Origin: an uncultured Salinicoccus sp.
GTDB taxonomy: Bacteria > Bacillota > Bacilli > Staphylococcales > Salinicoccaceae
Assembly: GCA_947494965.1 (NCBI GenBank)
Contig: CANLWV010000005.1
Location: 1 to 64,000, forward strand
Direction: 5' to 3'
Length of the DNA stretch: 64,000 nt
Below, in pieces: positions 27,340 through 36,641 of this stretch. Below the pieces are notes generated by a model. It had not been told where the DNA came from. It did not search any database and worked only from the letters and a program-made list of their open reading frames with translations. The position numbers were made by a program, and so were the translations under genes. The first letter of the stretch is position 1. Each line of letters begins with the position of its first letter.

Positions 27340-28524
27340 ATGACTATGACTAAAAAGTATAGACCGCTATTTGAGCCAGTTAGATTGTCTAACGGAATAG
27401 TATTGAACAACCGTTTTGTCTTATCACCAATGATCACAAATTCATCAACTAAAGAAGGGTTTGTGACAGAAGAAGACATCGCTTATGCGAAAAGGCGTGC
27501 CGCTTCTGCCCCAATGGCAATCACTGGCGCAGCCTACATAGAGGAATACGCCCAACTTTTCGAATACGGCTTCAGCATTGACGGTGATCGCAGCATAGAA
27601 GGGTTGAAGCAAGTCGCAGAAGCTATGAAAAAAGATGGGGCAAAAGCAATCATTCAATTGACCCATGCAGGCCGCTTCTCGAAGATATCACTCAAAGACT
27701 TCGGGGTCGTCTATGGTCCGAGTGAGATGAAATTGAATAGTCCAGTAGAACACACCGTGATCGCGATGAGCAGACGGAAAATCAATCATGTGATCACACA
27801 ATACGCTGATGCCACAAGACGGGCGATCAAAGCCGGTTTCGACGGGGTTGAAATTTCAGGGGCCCAACGCTTGCTGATCCAGACATTCCTCTCCACGTTC
27901 TCCAATAAGCGTGAAGATGAATATGGTGCAGACACCCTCGATAACCGGATACGTTTTGGAATTGAAGTGCTCGAGGCTGTCCAGCGAGTGATTGAAGCGG
28001 AAGCCCCTGAAGGATTTATTCTGGGATATCGCTGCACCCCTGAAGAAACACGTGGAAGTGAAGTGGGGTATAGTGTCGAGGAGTTCCTGTATTTTATAGA
28101 CCGGGCAATGGAAGCGGCCGACATCCATTATCTGACTACGGCAAGTTGGGGTAAAAACATCTATAAGCAGACAATTCGACAAGGGAAACATAAAGGGGAA
28201 TTGATGAATAAAGTGGTCTATGACCATATTGCCGGGCGGACAGCTGTCATGGCGACTGGTGGCATCAATTCTCCTGATAAGGCACTTGAAGGAATAGAGT
28301 ATGCTGATATGGTAGGCGCGTCCACGCCATTTGTCACTGAACCTGAATTTGTCACTAAGATAGCAGACGGACGTGAAGACGATATTGATCTGGAATTCAC
28401 CGAGGATAAAATAGAAGATCTCGCAATTCCTGAACAGGCATTTAAGGATATGATTGAATTGATGGATATCGGGGCATCTTTATCAGAAAAAACCCGTAGC
28501 GAATTAAACAAATTACGTAAATGA
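27340..28524 (+). CDS. Old yellow enzyme family NAD(P)H-dependent flavin oxidoreductase
   Basis: A 394-residue TIM-barrel flavoprotein. It begins YRPLFEPVRLSNGIVLNNRFVLSPM and has QLTHAGR (substrate loop) and the phosphate-binding end AVMATGGINSPDKA. ATG 27340 has TTGAGG 9 nt upstream; ATG 27319 is less likely. It is divergent from GcvH-L. OYE-type reductases accompany extended SirTM operons in other Firmicutes, so it likely belongs to the same stress response. Confidence 0.9.
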   Translation: MTMTKKYRPLFEPVRLSNGIVLNNRFVLSPMITNSSTKEGFVTEEDIAYAKRRAASAPMAITGAAYIEEYAQLFEYGFSIDGDRSIEGLKQVAEAMKKDGAKAIIQLTHAGRFSKISLKDFGVVYGPSEMKLNSPVEHTVIAMSRRKINHVITQYADATRRAIKAGFDGVEISGAQRLLIQTFLSTFSNKREDEYGADTLDNRIRFGIEVLEAVQRVIEAEAPEGFILGYRCTPEETRGSEVGYSVEEFLYFIDRAMEAADIHYLTTASWGKNIYKQTIRQGKHKGELMNKVVYDHIAGRTAVMATGGINSPDKALEGIEYADMVGASTPFVTEPEFVTKIADGREDDIDLEFTEDKIEDLAIPEQAFKDMIELMDIGASLSEKTRSELNKLRK

Positions 28525-28537
28525 CCCTCAATCAAAG

Positions 28538-28582
28538 ACACCTTCGGAAGGTTGCAACGCGCATCATTCCGAAGGTGTTTTC
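28538..28582 (+). terminator. Terminator after the OYE gene
   Basis: Perfect 12-bp stem ACACCTTCGGAA/TTCCGAAGGTGT with a 17-nt loop, ending in TTTT. Confidence 0.82.
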
Positions 28583-28666
28583 ATATGGATATAGAGATCA
28601 AAGTGAGGTCGTGATTTGCAGTTGTTGTAGACTTACAGCTATCCTTTATATATTGTCTTGATTCCT

Positions 28667-29761
28667 CTATCGATAGATGGACTTTAAAGCCTTCTTCCCA
28701 TTCTGCAATTGGTGATAGAAGACAAGGGCAATGGCAAGTACCAGGGGCGTCAACATCACTTTCCAAAGGATGGAATCTTCCACTGCGGTCAATTCCATTC
28801 GGTATAAGAGGATGTGCATGCACTCCATGATAAATACATGGGATACATAAATACCCACTGCATTCGCACCAATTTTAGTGAAAATAGAATTTTTCCCCAT
28901 CTGATGGTGTTTTAAGGCCAGCATGAATAGTGTCATGACCAATGGCATAGTGAAGAAAAAATAATTCTCTTCCTTCCCATCGTATATCTGTAATGTGAGG
29001 AAACCTTCCAAGATTTGCATGAGGGACAGGAAAACAAGCGAAACAATGATAGACCAGGTCGGTATCCTTAAAAGCAATGCGTTGAAGAATGAACCGTATT
29101 TGGCTGCAATCCCGCCAAATGCTACATAGAATAGGGCGAAAAAGACACCGTCCCTTGTATTGAAAGGCACATCATAAAGGAAGGAGTAGGCTTGGCCGAA
29201 CAGGCCGAAAAGATGTAACCCTGCACTAATCACGAATAAAACCCCAACCAACCGCATTTGAGAAAATAAGAACAACAGGAGCACGGCGTATATGAGTGCC
29301 GGCAGGAACCATAGGTGATAGCCAGGCCAGCCTTCCCCAAAGTATATGAGACTCCATAGGTTGAGATGGCTGATGGAACTTGTGAACATCTCGAAGAGTG
29401 TCTCACTATTATTTTCCCTTTCGATAAATTTTACACCCAGTTCGAAAACGAAATAGAAAACAAGCCACGCCACATAAAGTTTGACCAGTTTACCAAGATA
29501 CTTCTTGAAATAACGAAACTGGGCGCGTCGGCTTCCCTCTTCATTTTCCTGATGGATCCTGTTTAGCTTCTGTACAAACAGATACCCTGATGCCACAAAG
29601 AAGAAGGGCACTGCAAACCGTGCGAACATATTGATGACGAAATTCGCATCATCACCGTCGATCATTCCGATATGCGTACCTTGAACAGTCTTCGAGTGGA
29701 TGGCCACAACGAAAAATATCGCAAACCCTTTGACATAATCAATCGTATAATTACGCTCCAC
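28667..29761 (-). CDS. Acyltransferase family 3 integral membrane protein
   Basis: A 364-residue membrane protein with about ten helices. The N-terminal IDYVKGFAIFFVVAIHS carries the conserved catalytic His of family 3 acyltransferases, and VPFFFVASGYLF follows. Such proteins O-acylate sugars, wall polymers or lipids. GTG 29761 is the start, with GAGAGGTAG upstream. It stands alone; the donor and acceptor are unknown. Confidence 0.85.
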   Translation of the reverse strand: MERNYTIDYVKGFAIFFVVAIHSKTVQGTHIGMIDGDDANFVINMFARFAVPFFFVASGYLFVQKLNRIHQENEEGSRRAQFRYFKKYLGKLVKLYVAWLVFYFVFELGVKFIERENNSETLFEMFTSSISHLNLWSLIYFGEGWPGYHLWFLPALIYAVLLLFLFSQMRLVGVLFVISAGLHLFGLFGQAYSFLYDVPFNTRDGVFFALFYVAFGGIAAKYGSFFNALLLRIPTWSIIVSLVFLSLMQILEGFLTLQIYDGKEENYFFFTMPLVMTLFMLALKHHQMGKNSIFTKIGANAVGIYVSHVFIMECMHILLYRMELTAVEDSILWKVMLTPLVLAIALVFYHQLQNGKKALKSIYR

Positions 29762-30157
29762 TGGTTCTCTACCTCTCTTTATCGAATATCCATCAGGGCT
29801 TTATCCCCTTAAGCCATAGGCCGTTTTCCATCATCCTTTGGCTGGCCTAAAGTATTGGTGACGTATGGTGATACCATGAAAATAAAGCGGTAACCGGGTG
29901 AAAATGGCGTTTCCCTTAATATCTGTTGAGCGGTATTCTATCACGAAGACGCAGCATTTACTGTTACAAGAACATTAAAAGTATATAACGATGCCCGGAT
30001 GATGGATTAGCGCAAGGTGTGTCATTTAAGGCAGCTGCAAATGAGCGATTCCATGCAGCATCAAACATTTAAAACATGGAAAAATCATGAATCATGTTTA
30101 AAGGGGAGGGGCGAGTGGGATAGTAAGTATAAAACCATGTTGGAAAGGAGTCCGACC
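29762..30157. other. 396-bp gap between acyltransferase and ctaC
   Basis: Divergent upstream region. The reading frame of ctaC stays open to 30017 but has no start or ribosome-binding site there. I see no strong promoter, RNA structure or small ORF. Confidence 0.5.
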
Positions 30158-30865
30158 ATGAAGAAGCTTGGCTTACTTATTTTATCGGGCTTTACTCTGA
30201 TGTTGAGCGGGTGCAGCGGGATAAATGTTTTGGACCCGAAGAGTTCCACCGGGAAGGACCAGGCTTACTTGATTTGGCTCAGCTTAGGCATCATGGCCTT
30301 GGTACTGATTGTGGTATTCATCCTTTTTGCATATTTTGTCTATAAATATCGTTATTCCGAAGCGCGGAAGGACTATGAGCCGGTGGATGTGGAAGGCAAC
30401 CGTAAACTCGAATTGACCTATACGATCATCCCCGTCATCCTGCTGATCATCCTCGCGGTGCCGACCGTCAGGATCACAATGGAGCAATCACCCGATACTT
30501 CAGCCTCCCAGAAGCCGGAAGATGGCACCACTAAAATTGAAGTGACCGGAAGGCAATTCGAGTGGGAATTTAAACATGAGAATGGTGCTTCGGTGAAGGA
30601 CGAGCTTGTCCTGCCTGAGGATGAAGATATCGAGTTCAATCTGCATTCCGAGGATCTCATCCACTCATTCTGGATACCGGAATTGGCAGGGAAAGTGGAT
30701 GTTTTTCCAAATAAAGAACTGAATTACGTCATCCGGGATGTGGAACGCGGGGAATATGAGGGGAAGTGCGCCGAGTTCTGCGGTGTCCAGCATACGAATA
30801 TGACTTTTTCCGTAAAAGTGATAGGTAAAGAAGATTATAAAGCGTATATAAACGATCTCAAATAG
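30158..30865 (+). CDS. ctaC: Cytochrome oxidase subunit II (lipoprotein with CuA site)
   Basis: A 235-residue subunit II. The lipobox LSGC puts the lipidated Cys at 19, and two membrane helices follow (about 36-62 and 88-104). The periplasmic cupredoxin domain keeps all CuA ligands: His169, Cys204, Glu206, Cys208, His212 and Met215 (CAEFCGVQHTNM). An intact CuA site points to a cytochrome c oxidase rather than a QoxA-type quinol oxidase. There is no fused cytochrome c domain. ATG 30158 follows AAAGGAG. First gene of a ctaCDE operon. Confidence 0.9.
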   Translation: MKKLGLLILSGFTLMLSGCSGINVLDPKSSTGKDQAYLIWLSLGIMALVLIVVFILFAYFVYKYRYSEARKDYEPVDVEGNRKLELTYTIIPVILLIILAVPTVRITMEQSPDTSASQKPEDGTTKIEVTGRQFEWEFKHENGASVKDELVLPEDEDIEFNLHSEDLIHSFWIPELAGKVDVFPNKELNYVIRDVERGEYEGKCAEFCGVQHTNMTFSVKVIGKEDYKAYINDLK

Positions 30866-30880
30866 AGGAGGAATAGGATC

Positions 30881-32797
30881 ATGGAGATATCTATCTTCGG
30901 ATTTTCCATATCGGCACCATCCGATGTCATTGCAGCCTGGATATCCACTGTGATAATGGGCGGCATCATAACATTCTATGTAGTCAAGACCAATAAATTC
31001 CCCCTCATATGGAGTTATCTCCGAACGACCAACCATCGTAAAATCGGGACACTCTACATATTATTCGGGTTTTTGTTCTTTTCACGTGCTGGCTTGGATG
31101 CACTCTTGATAAGGCTGCAGCTCGCTGTGCCGAACAACGAGTTCTGGTTGTTCCAGTTCGAAAAATATGACCAGCTGTTCACCACCCACGGTACAATGAT
31201 GATATTCTTTGCGGCTATGCCGATGCTGCTCGGGTTGATGAATATCGTCGTGCCCCTTCAGATCGGGGCAAGGGATCTTGCATTTCCTTTTCTGAATGCT
31301 GTAGGCTTCTGGCTGTTCTTTGCAGGTGCCTTGATATTCAACTTTTCTTTCTTCCTGAATAGTGCGCCAGGAATCGGTTGGACCGGTTATGCGCCACTCT
31401 CCACCTCCATATTTACGCCTGACGTCAATAGTGACTACTATGTATTCGGGGTCCAGGTGTCAGGTCTCGGCACAATATTTACGGCGCTGAACTTGATAGT
31501 GACGATCATCAGACACCGGGCGCCGGGCATGAAGTGGTTCAGGATGCCGCTCTTTACCTGGGCGACATTTGTGACCGCGATCATGATCCTGTTGGCGTTT
31601 ACCGTATTGGCAATCGCCCTTTACCTGCTGATGTTCGACCGTATGTTCGGCACGAAATTCTTCTCTGGACCAGATGGCGACCCAGTCTATTGGCAGCATC
31701 TGTTCTGGATTTTCGGTCACCCTGAAGTATACATCCTTGCCCTGCCGGCTTTCGGTATATTTTCAGATATCATCCCTACATTCTCAGGAAAAAGGATCTT
31801 CGGCTATTCAGCCATGGTATTCTCCATCGTCCTGATCGGCTTCCTGTCCTTTACCGTCTGGGCCCACCATATGCTGACGGTGGGGCTTGGACCGCTACTT
31901 AACACTTTCTTTGCGATTACGACGATGACGATTGCCGTACCGACCGGCATCAAGATATTCAACTGGCTGTTTACATTGCAGGGAGGGCTCATCCGGTTCA
32001 CTGTGCCGATGCTTTTCTCCTTGGGGTTCATCCCATCGTTTGTGATGGGCGGCGTTACAGGCGTCATGCTGTCGGTATCTGCTGCAGATTTCCAGTTCCA
32101 CGATTCACAGTTCGTCGTGGCACATTTCCACTACGTCATCCTCGCGTCGACGATACTTGGGATATTTGCCGGAATCTATTACTACTACCCTAAAATGATG
32201 GGGCTGAGACTGGATGAAACTTTAGGCAAATGGCATTTCTGGCTATTTCTGATTGGCTATCATCTCACCTTCTTCCCGATGCATATCACCGGTTTGAACG
32301 GCATGCCGAGAAGGGTGTTCACTTATGATCCCGGAGATGGCCTGACTGTAACGAACTTCATGAGCACAATAGGGGCCTTCCTGATGGGGGCTGGCATATT
32401 ATTCTTCTTCTGGAACATTTTCAAGACACACCGTGAAAATGAGCCGGTATCAGACGATCCATGGAATGGCAGGACATTGGAATGGACCGTCCCATCCCCA
32501 TCGCCGGAAGAGACATTCGACCCGATGCCTGTCGTTGAAGGAATGGACCCGTTATGGATTGTGAAAAAGGAGGGGCGGGAGATGAGGACCACTACAGACC
32601 ACAGAAGTACACCCATCGCCAGGGATTCGATTCTACCTGTGCTGATGGCTCTTTCATTAGCCGCACTCACTTTCTGTATGATCTATCAATGGTTCATCGC
32701 CTCGGCAATTTTTGCGGTAGGGTTGTTTGCGCTCTTCATCGTCCGTTCATTTACAGATGAGAAAAAGGAGCACTACGGAAAGGGGGAGGCTTCCTGA
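30881..32797 (+). CDS. ctaD: Cytochrome oxidase subunit I
   Basis: A 638-residue haem-copper oxidase catalytic subunit. It shows the low-spin haem His in LFTTHGTMM, the CuB and cross-linked Tyr motif GHPEVYI, the CuB His pair in WAHHML, and the haem ligands in VAHFHYVI. It has more than 12 helices, with two additional C-terminal helices (RDSILPVLMALSLAALTF onward) as in long CtaD proteins. The start is 15 bp after ctaC; its stop overlaps ctaE (ATGA). Confidence 0.95.
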   Translation: MEISIFGFSISAPSDVIAAWISTVIMGGIITFYVVKTNKFPLIWSYLRTTNHRKIGTLYILFGFLFFSRAGLDALLIRLQLAVPNNEFWLFQFEKYDQLFTTHGTMMIFFAAMPMLLGLMNIVVPLQIGARDLAFPFLNAVGFWLFFAGALIFNFSFFLNSAPGIGWTGYAPLSTSIFTPDVNSDYYVFGVQVSGLGTIFTALNLIVTIIRHRAPGMKWFRMPLFTWATFVTAIMILLAFTVLAIALYLLMFDRMFGTKFFSGPDGDPVYWQHLFWIFGHPEVYILALPAFGIFSDIIPTFSGKRIFGYSAMVFSIVLIGFLSFTVWAHHMLTVGLGPLLNTFFAITTMTIAVPTGIKIFNWLFTLQGGLIRFTVPMLFSLGFIPSFVMGGVTGVMLSVSAADFQFHDSQFVVAHFHYVILASTILGIFAGIYYYYPKMMGLRLDETLGKWHFWLFLIGYHLTFFPMHITGLNGMPRRVFTYDPGDGLTVTNFMSTIGAFLMGAGILFFFWNIFKTHRENEPVSDDPWNGRTLEWTVPSPSPEETFDPMPVVEGMDPLWIVKKEGREMRTTTDHRSTPIARDSILPVLMALSLAALTFCMIYQWFIASAIFAVGLFALFIVRSFTDEKKEHYGKGEAS

Positions 32798-33378
32798 TGG
32801 AGATGAATGCTAAGGAAGCGGAACTGTTCCGCGATAAGCAGATTGGCTTCTTCATATACTTAGGTGTTGAAGCGTTGATGTTCCTGACACTTTTTGTGAC
32901 ATACTTCATTTTCACGCCTTCTTCCGAAGGTCCCCACCCATCCGAGATATTCGATGCGATGACAGTGACCTTGTCATCCATATTCCTGCTCTCAAGCAGT
33001 GGCATGCTCTATTTTTCCGAGAAGGCGTTATCTTCAGATAAAAAGAAGAGTATGTTGGTCTGGTTGGGCGTCACATTCCTATTCGCGGTCATCTTTATGG
33101 TATTTGAAATATCTGAGTTCAGCCATTTCGTTTCAGAAGGGTACACGACATCAACGAGCTCGTTCTTGAGCTCATATTATGTACTGGTCGGGCTGCATGC
33201 CGCGCATGTGTTGTTCGGTTGTTTCTGGATGGGTGTTTTGTTTATACAAAGGTTTCTTCCCCAGTTCCCGAAAACACTCTACTACGAGAAATTCAAGATA
33301 TTTTCCTATTACTGGCACTTCGTCGATCTGGTATGGATTTTCATCATCCTAATCGTCTACTTAAGGTACCTTATATGA
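32797..33378 (+). CDS. ctaE: Cytochrome oxidase subunit III
   Basis: A 193-residue subunit III with five membrane helices. Features include FFIYLGVEALMFLTLFVTYF, the conserved YYVLVGLHAAHV region, and YYWHFVDLVWIF at the C-terminus. The ATG overlaps the ctaD stop and follows AGGGGGAGG, so it is translationally coupled. No subunit IV gene follows. Confidence 0.93.
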   Translation: MEMNAKEAELFRDKQIGFFIYLGVEALMFLTLFVTYFIFTPSSEGPHPSEIFDAMTVTLSSIFLLSSSGMLYFSEKALSSDKKKSMLVWLGVTFLFAVIFMVFEISEFSHFVSEGYTTSTSSFLSSYYVLVGLHAAHVLFGCFWMGVLFIQRFLPQFPKTLYYEKFKIFSYYWHFVDLVWIFIILIVYLRYLI

Positions 33379-33443
33379 TCGCCTGAATATAGGACTATAC
33401 TGATATAAATTACTTTTTCCATTTAGTATATGAGGTGGTTTAA

Positions 33444-34100
33444 ATGCTCAGCACCATATCATGGATTGCCCTCGGCATCGGAGCAATCTCTTCAATAATC
33501 ATTATAGTGGATGTCTTCAGGCATCCTCAGCACATGACGATCATGAATATCGTTTGGCCGATCAACGGGTGGTTCTTCGGCCCTATAGCCCTATGGACAT
33601 ATTTCAGATGGGGACGCATAAACGCCAAAAATCTGGAGCTCGAGGATAGCAGGGGCAACGGTGCAAAAGTATTCGTATCTACAAGCCATTGTTCGGCAGG
33701 ATGTACACTCGGGGACGCTTTGGGCGTGCCCATCGTTACACTGGGGGCATTGACTATAGCTGGATCGACATTGTATGCCCACTTTACCGCCCAGTTCATC
33801 CTGGCTTATATTTTCGGTATACTTTTCCAGTTTTATGCCATCTACCCGATGAACAAGAAGGCCGGAGTGAAGAATGCCTTCATCTCTGCCATCAAAGCAG
33901 ACACATTATCGTTGATCGCCTTTGAAGTCGGCATGTTCGGCTGGATGGCGCTCGTCAACCTGGTTATCTTTGCAACCCCTCCGGCACCTAATGAAGGGGC
34001 GTATTGGTTCATGATGCAGATTGCCATGATCCTAGGATTCCTGACAAGTTATCCGGTCAACTGGTGGCTGGTCAAAAGGGGAATCAAGGAAGCTATGTAA
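33444..34100 (+). CDS. DUF4396 membrane protein
   Basis: A 218-residue protein with about six helices, recognised as DUF4396 by the Cys/His segment STSHCSAGCTLGD (about residues 78-90) between helices, a likely metal-binding site. It follows ctaE by 65 bp and precedes a terminator, so it may be in the oxidase operon. Metal handling or oxidase assembly is possible but unproven. Confidence 0.8.
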   Translation: MLSTISWIALGIGAISSIIIIVDVFRHPQHMTIMNIVWPINGWFFGPIALWTYFRWGRINAKNLELEDSRGNGAKVFVSTSHCSAGCTLGDALGVPIVTLGALTIAGSTLYAHFTAQFILAYIFGILFQFYAIYPMNKKAGVKNAFISAIKADTLSLIAFEVGMFGWMALVNLVIFATPPAPNEGAYWFMMQIAMILGFLTSYPVNWWLVKRGIKEAM

Positions 34101-34105
34101 AGTTA

Positions 34106-34130
34106 AAACCTGCCAATCGGCAGGTTTCTT
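34106..34130 (+). terminator. Terminator after DUF4396
   Basis: Perfect 9-bp stem AAACCTGCC/GGCAGGTTT with loop AATC, followed by a T-rich run. Confidence 0.88.
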
Positions 34131-34243
34131 TATGTCCATCATTTCAACTCTAGTTAATTGGCGAATATTTAGATTATAATCGTTCAATTAGAATCACCGC
34201 TTTGATATGATTGATTTTAGAAGACGACAAAGGATGGGGTTTT

Positions 34244-34411
34244 ATGCAGGTTTTGATGGTTGTGGCAGTTTTTGCCCTGGGGCTTTTTGGTTTCAATAGA
34301 CTGATGGGCTACAAAAAGGAAAACAGAGTATTCGATTTTGAAGACCGCTATACGGATCACGATGCGTATGTAAAAGCTGTACTTTCTGAACTCAGAAAAG
34401 AGGGACGATAA
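34244..34411 (+). CDS. Small single-span membrane protein
   Basis: A 55-residue protein with one N-terminal membrane helix (MQVLMVVAVFALGLFGFNRL) and a charged cytoplasmic tail (DFEDRYTDHDAYVKAVLSEL). ATG 34244 has AAAGGA 9 nt upstream; an in-frame TTG at 34211 has none. It is not a family I recognise. It precedes a second tiny ORF with a strong ribosome-binding site. Confidence 0.6.
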   Translation: MQVLMVVAVFALGLFGFNRLMGYKKENRVFDFEDRYTDHDAYVKAVLSELRKEGR

Positions 34412-34438
34412 GCCAGTTACCAAGGAGGCGCCGTATTT

Positions 34439-34531
34439 ATGGTGGATGGCAACCGCTATACTTTAGTGGAACGTAATGTTTCCATGGGGTCCGGCATATT
34501 GCAGCGGACCATTCTGCAGCCTGAGAAATGA
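34439..34531 (+). CDS. Very small hypothetical protein (30 aa)
   Basis: ATG 34439 has a perfect AAGGAGG at 34422-34428, ten bases upstream, and opens a 30-codon frame (MVDGNRYTLVERNVSMGSGI...) to TGA 34529. It begins 27 bp after the preceding small membrane protein. The Asp-Gly-Asn-Arg-Tyr start looks like a folded beta hairpin, and it may be a fragment or a genuine small protein. No family recognised. Confidence 0.45.
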   Translation: MVDGNRYTLVERNVSMGSGILQRTILQPEK

Positions 34532-34595
34532 CAAGTGATGAATAACAGTTTTATTATGGTTTTTAAATATTAAATTAATATGAAAAAAGTATCTA

Positions 34596-34632
34596 TGAGA
34601 GCGTTGACATAATCGAATATTTGGATTAATAT
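34596..34632 (+). promoter_or_regulatory. glpT promoter with overlapping cre site
   Basis: TTGACA (34604-34609), 17 bp, TAATAT (34627-34632). TGAGAGCGTTGACA at 34596-34609 matches the CcpA cre consensus TGWNANCGNTNWCA at every position and covers the -35, predicting catabolite repression. Confidence 0.85.
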
Positions 34633-34666
34633 TGCTTCACAAGTTAAAAGAAGCGGAATTAGAGAC

Positions 34667-34724
34667 CACGCTATACCATTATTCGTCTTTTAGAAGACGA
34701 ATATGGATTTTAGTGTGCTTTTTT
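34667..34724 (+). terminator. Leader terminator upstream of glpT
   Basis: Long stem made of CACGCTA/TAGTGTG (34667-34673 with 34711-34717), CCA/TGG, and TATTCGTCTT/AAGACGAATA around loop TTAG, followed by CTTTTTT. It lies between the promoter and glpT. In Bacillus subtilis glp operons such leader terminators are overcome by GlpP; here that is inference. Confidence 0.75.
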
Positions 34725-34773
34725 AATGCTTTGATTGTATTTTTTAAATCATATTCAGAAAAGAGGAGTAAAT

Positions 34774-36135
34774 ATGAGGAATTTCTTCAAACCGCCTAAA
34801 GCTAAAGAGCGACTTCCTGAAGATCAGGTCAATTCAGATTATAAAAAGCTGAGATTTCAAGTTTTTATGGGGATATTCATAGGTTATGCAGCTTATTATC
34901 TGATACGTAAAAACTTTTCGCTGGCTATTCCGTATTTGACTGAGGAAGGATTTACAAAGGGAGAACTTGGATTGGCACTTTCCGCTATTTCCATCGCTTA
35001 TGGAATAAGTAAGTTCGTAATGGCGACCATATCCGATCGAAGTAACGCCCGAGTCTTCCTGGCTACAGGATTAATATTATCAGCGATTATAAACTTATTG
35101 ATGGGGTTTGTACCATTTTTCACTTCAACAGTCACCATCATGTTCATTCTTTTGTTCCTGAATGGGTGGGTCCAAGGAATGGGATGGCCACCATCAGGTC
35201 GAGTGCTTGTCCACTGGTTCAGTGTGAGTGAAAGAGGCGGTAAGACCGCTATCTGGAACGTTGCACACAATGTGGGTGGCGGGTTAATGGCACCACTTGC
35301 GATTGGCGGAGTAGCCATTGTCTCAACTTATTTTGGCGCGACCTATGCAGGGTACGAAGGCGTCTTCATCTTGCCTGCCCTTGTCGCAATTGTCATAGCG
35401 GTTGCGGCATTTGCATTAATTCGGGACACTCCGCAATCCATGGGATTGCCACCGATTGAAGAGCATCGGGATGACTACCCAAACAAATCGAAGAAGACAT
35501 TTGAGACAGAACTGACGACAAAAGAAATTTTATTTAAATACGTTTTGAACAACAAGTGGGTATGGGCGATTGCGATTGCCAATATCTTTGTCTACTTTGT
35601 CCGCTATGGAGTCCTTGATTGGGCACCGACTTATTTGAGTGAAGAGAAAGGCTTCAGCATGAACGAATCAGGTATTGCATATTTCCTTTATGAATGGGCT
35701 GGTATCCCAGGCACATTGTTGTGTGGATACATCTCAGATAAAGTCTTTAAGGGACGACGTGGGCCAGCAGGTGTGGTCTTCATGGTCGGAGTGCTTATCG
35801 CCGTACTGGTGTATTGGTTTAATCCAGCAGGAAATCCATTGATTGATAACTTTGCACTTATAGCAATAGGCTTCCTGATATATGGGCCGGTTATGCTGAT
35901 AGGCTTGCAGGCCTTGGATTTTGTACCTAAGAAAGCTGCTGGAACGGCAGCAGGTCTGACCGGGTTCTTCGGTTATATAGGTGGCGCGGTATCGGCTAAC
36001 GCAATTATGGGATATGTCGTGCAAGGTTTTGGCTGGGATGCGGGCTTCCTCCTACTGACAAGCTCATGCATACTTGCAATCATCCTGTTTGCAGTCACCT
36101 GGAATGTTCGTGGGCAGGAAGTAGTGAAAGGTTAA
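34774..36135 (+). CDS. glpT: Glycerol-3-phosphate transporter GlpT
   Basis: A 453-residue MFS antiporter of the organophosphate:phosphate family, exchanging glycerol-3-phosphate for phosphate. It starts [19 protein letters not shown], has [19 protein letters not shown] in TM1 and the DRSNARVFL loop after TM2, closely resembling staphylococcal GlpT. ATG 34774 follows AGAGGAG. Regulated by a cre site and a leader terminator. A GDPD gene lies about 5 kb downstream, not adjacent. This is also the usual entry route for fosfomycin. Confidence 0.94.
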   Translation: MRNFFKPPKAKERLPEDQVNSDYKKLRFQVFMGIFIGYAAYYLIRKNFSLAIPYLTEEGFTKGELGLALSAISIAYGISKFVMATISDRSNARVFLATGLILSAIINLLMGFVPFFTSTVTIMFILLFLNGWVQGMGWPPSGRVLVHWFSVSERGGKTAIWNVAHNVGGGLMAPLAIGGVAIVSTYFGATYAGYEGVFILPALVAIVIAVAAFALIRDTPQSMGLPPIEEHRDDYPNKSKKTFETELTTKEILFKYVLNNKWVWAIAIANIFVYFVRYGVLDWAPTYLSEEKGFSMNESGIAYFLYEWAGIPGTLLCGYISDKVFKGRRGPAGVVFMVGVLIAVLVYWFNPAGNPLIDNFALIAIGFLIYGPVMLIGLQALDFVPKKAAGTAAGLTGFFGYIGGAVSANAIMGYVVQGFGWDAGFLLLTSSCILAIILFAVTWNVRGQEVVKG

Positions 36136-36162
36136 AATATTTATATAAAAATTTTCGTTAAA

Positions 36163-36200
36163 AAAAGATTCCTTTGAAGTTTTTCAAAGGAATCTTTTTG
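36163..36200. terminator. Bidirectional terminator between glpT and ferredoxin
   Basis: Perfect 16-bp stem (36163-36178 with 36183-36198) flanked by A-run and T-run. Confidence 0.9.
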
Positions 36201-36229
36201 GTTTTGGAGCATTCCAAAACATTGTGTCA

Positions 36230-36469
36230 TTATTTGCTTGCAAAGAATTTCTCTGCTTTTTCAAGGAATGGTTCCTCTTCAGGAGTCATTTCGTATTCCT
36301 CTACGATCGCGTCGACCGGGCAGACTGCTACACATGCTCCGCAGTCGATGCAGATATCCGGATCAATATAGAACTGATCCTCACCTTCCTCGATGCAATC
36401 GACTGGACAGACATCTACACACTCTCCGGACTTCTCTTCCATACATGGTTGAAGGATTACATAAGCCAT
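36230..36469 (-). CDS. fer: Bacterial-type ferredoxin (two-cluster)
   Basis: A 79-residue ferredoxin. The C-terminal cluster motif is CIDCGACVAVCP; the N-terminal one is degenerate in spacing (CMEEKSGECVDVCPVDC), as in Bacillus-type ferredoxins with one [4Fe-4S] cluster or a 3Fe/4Fe pair. The tail is acidic. ATG 36469 follows AAGGAGG. Stand-alone gene convergent with glpT; a general electron carrier. Confidence 0.92.
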   Translation of the reverse strand: MAYVILQPCMEEKSGECVDVCPVDCIEEGEDQFYIDPDICIDCGACVAVCPVDAIVEEYEMTPEEEPFLEKAEKFFASK

Positions 36470-36641
36470 TGGTATCCCTCCTTACTCTATATAAGATTCG
36501 CTCGCTGCATAGCGTAAAAATATGGATCAAGATTCAAAATATAAAAATCAATGTCTAACTGTGATCATGTTGGCTGCCCAATCTATATTTCAATAATACG
36601 GCAAAAAATAGGGGAGGTCAATTAAGAGTCCAATTATCCGA

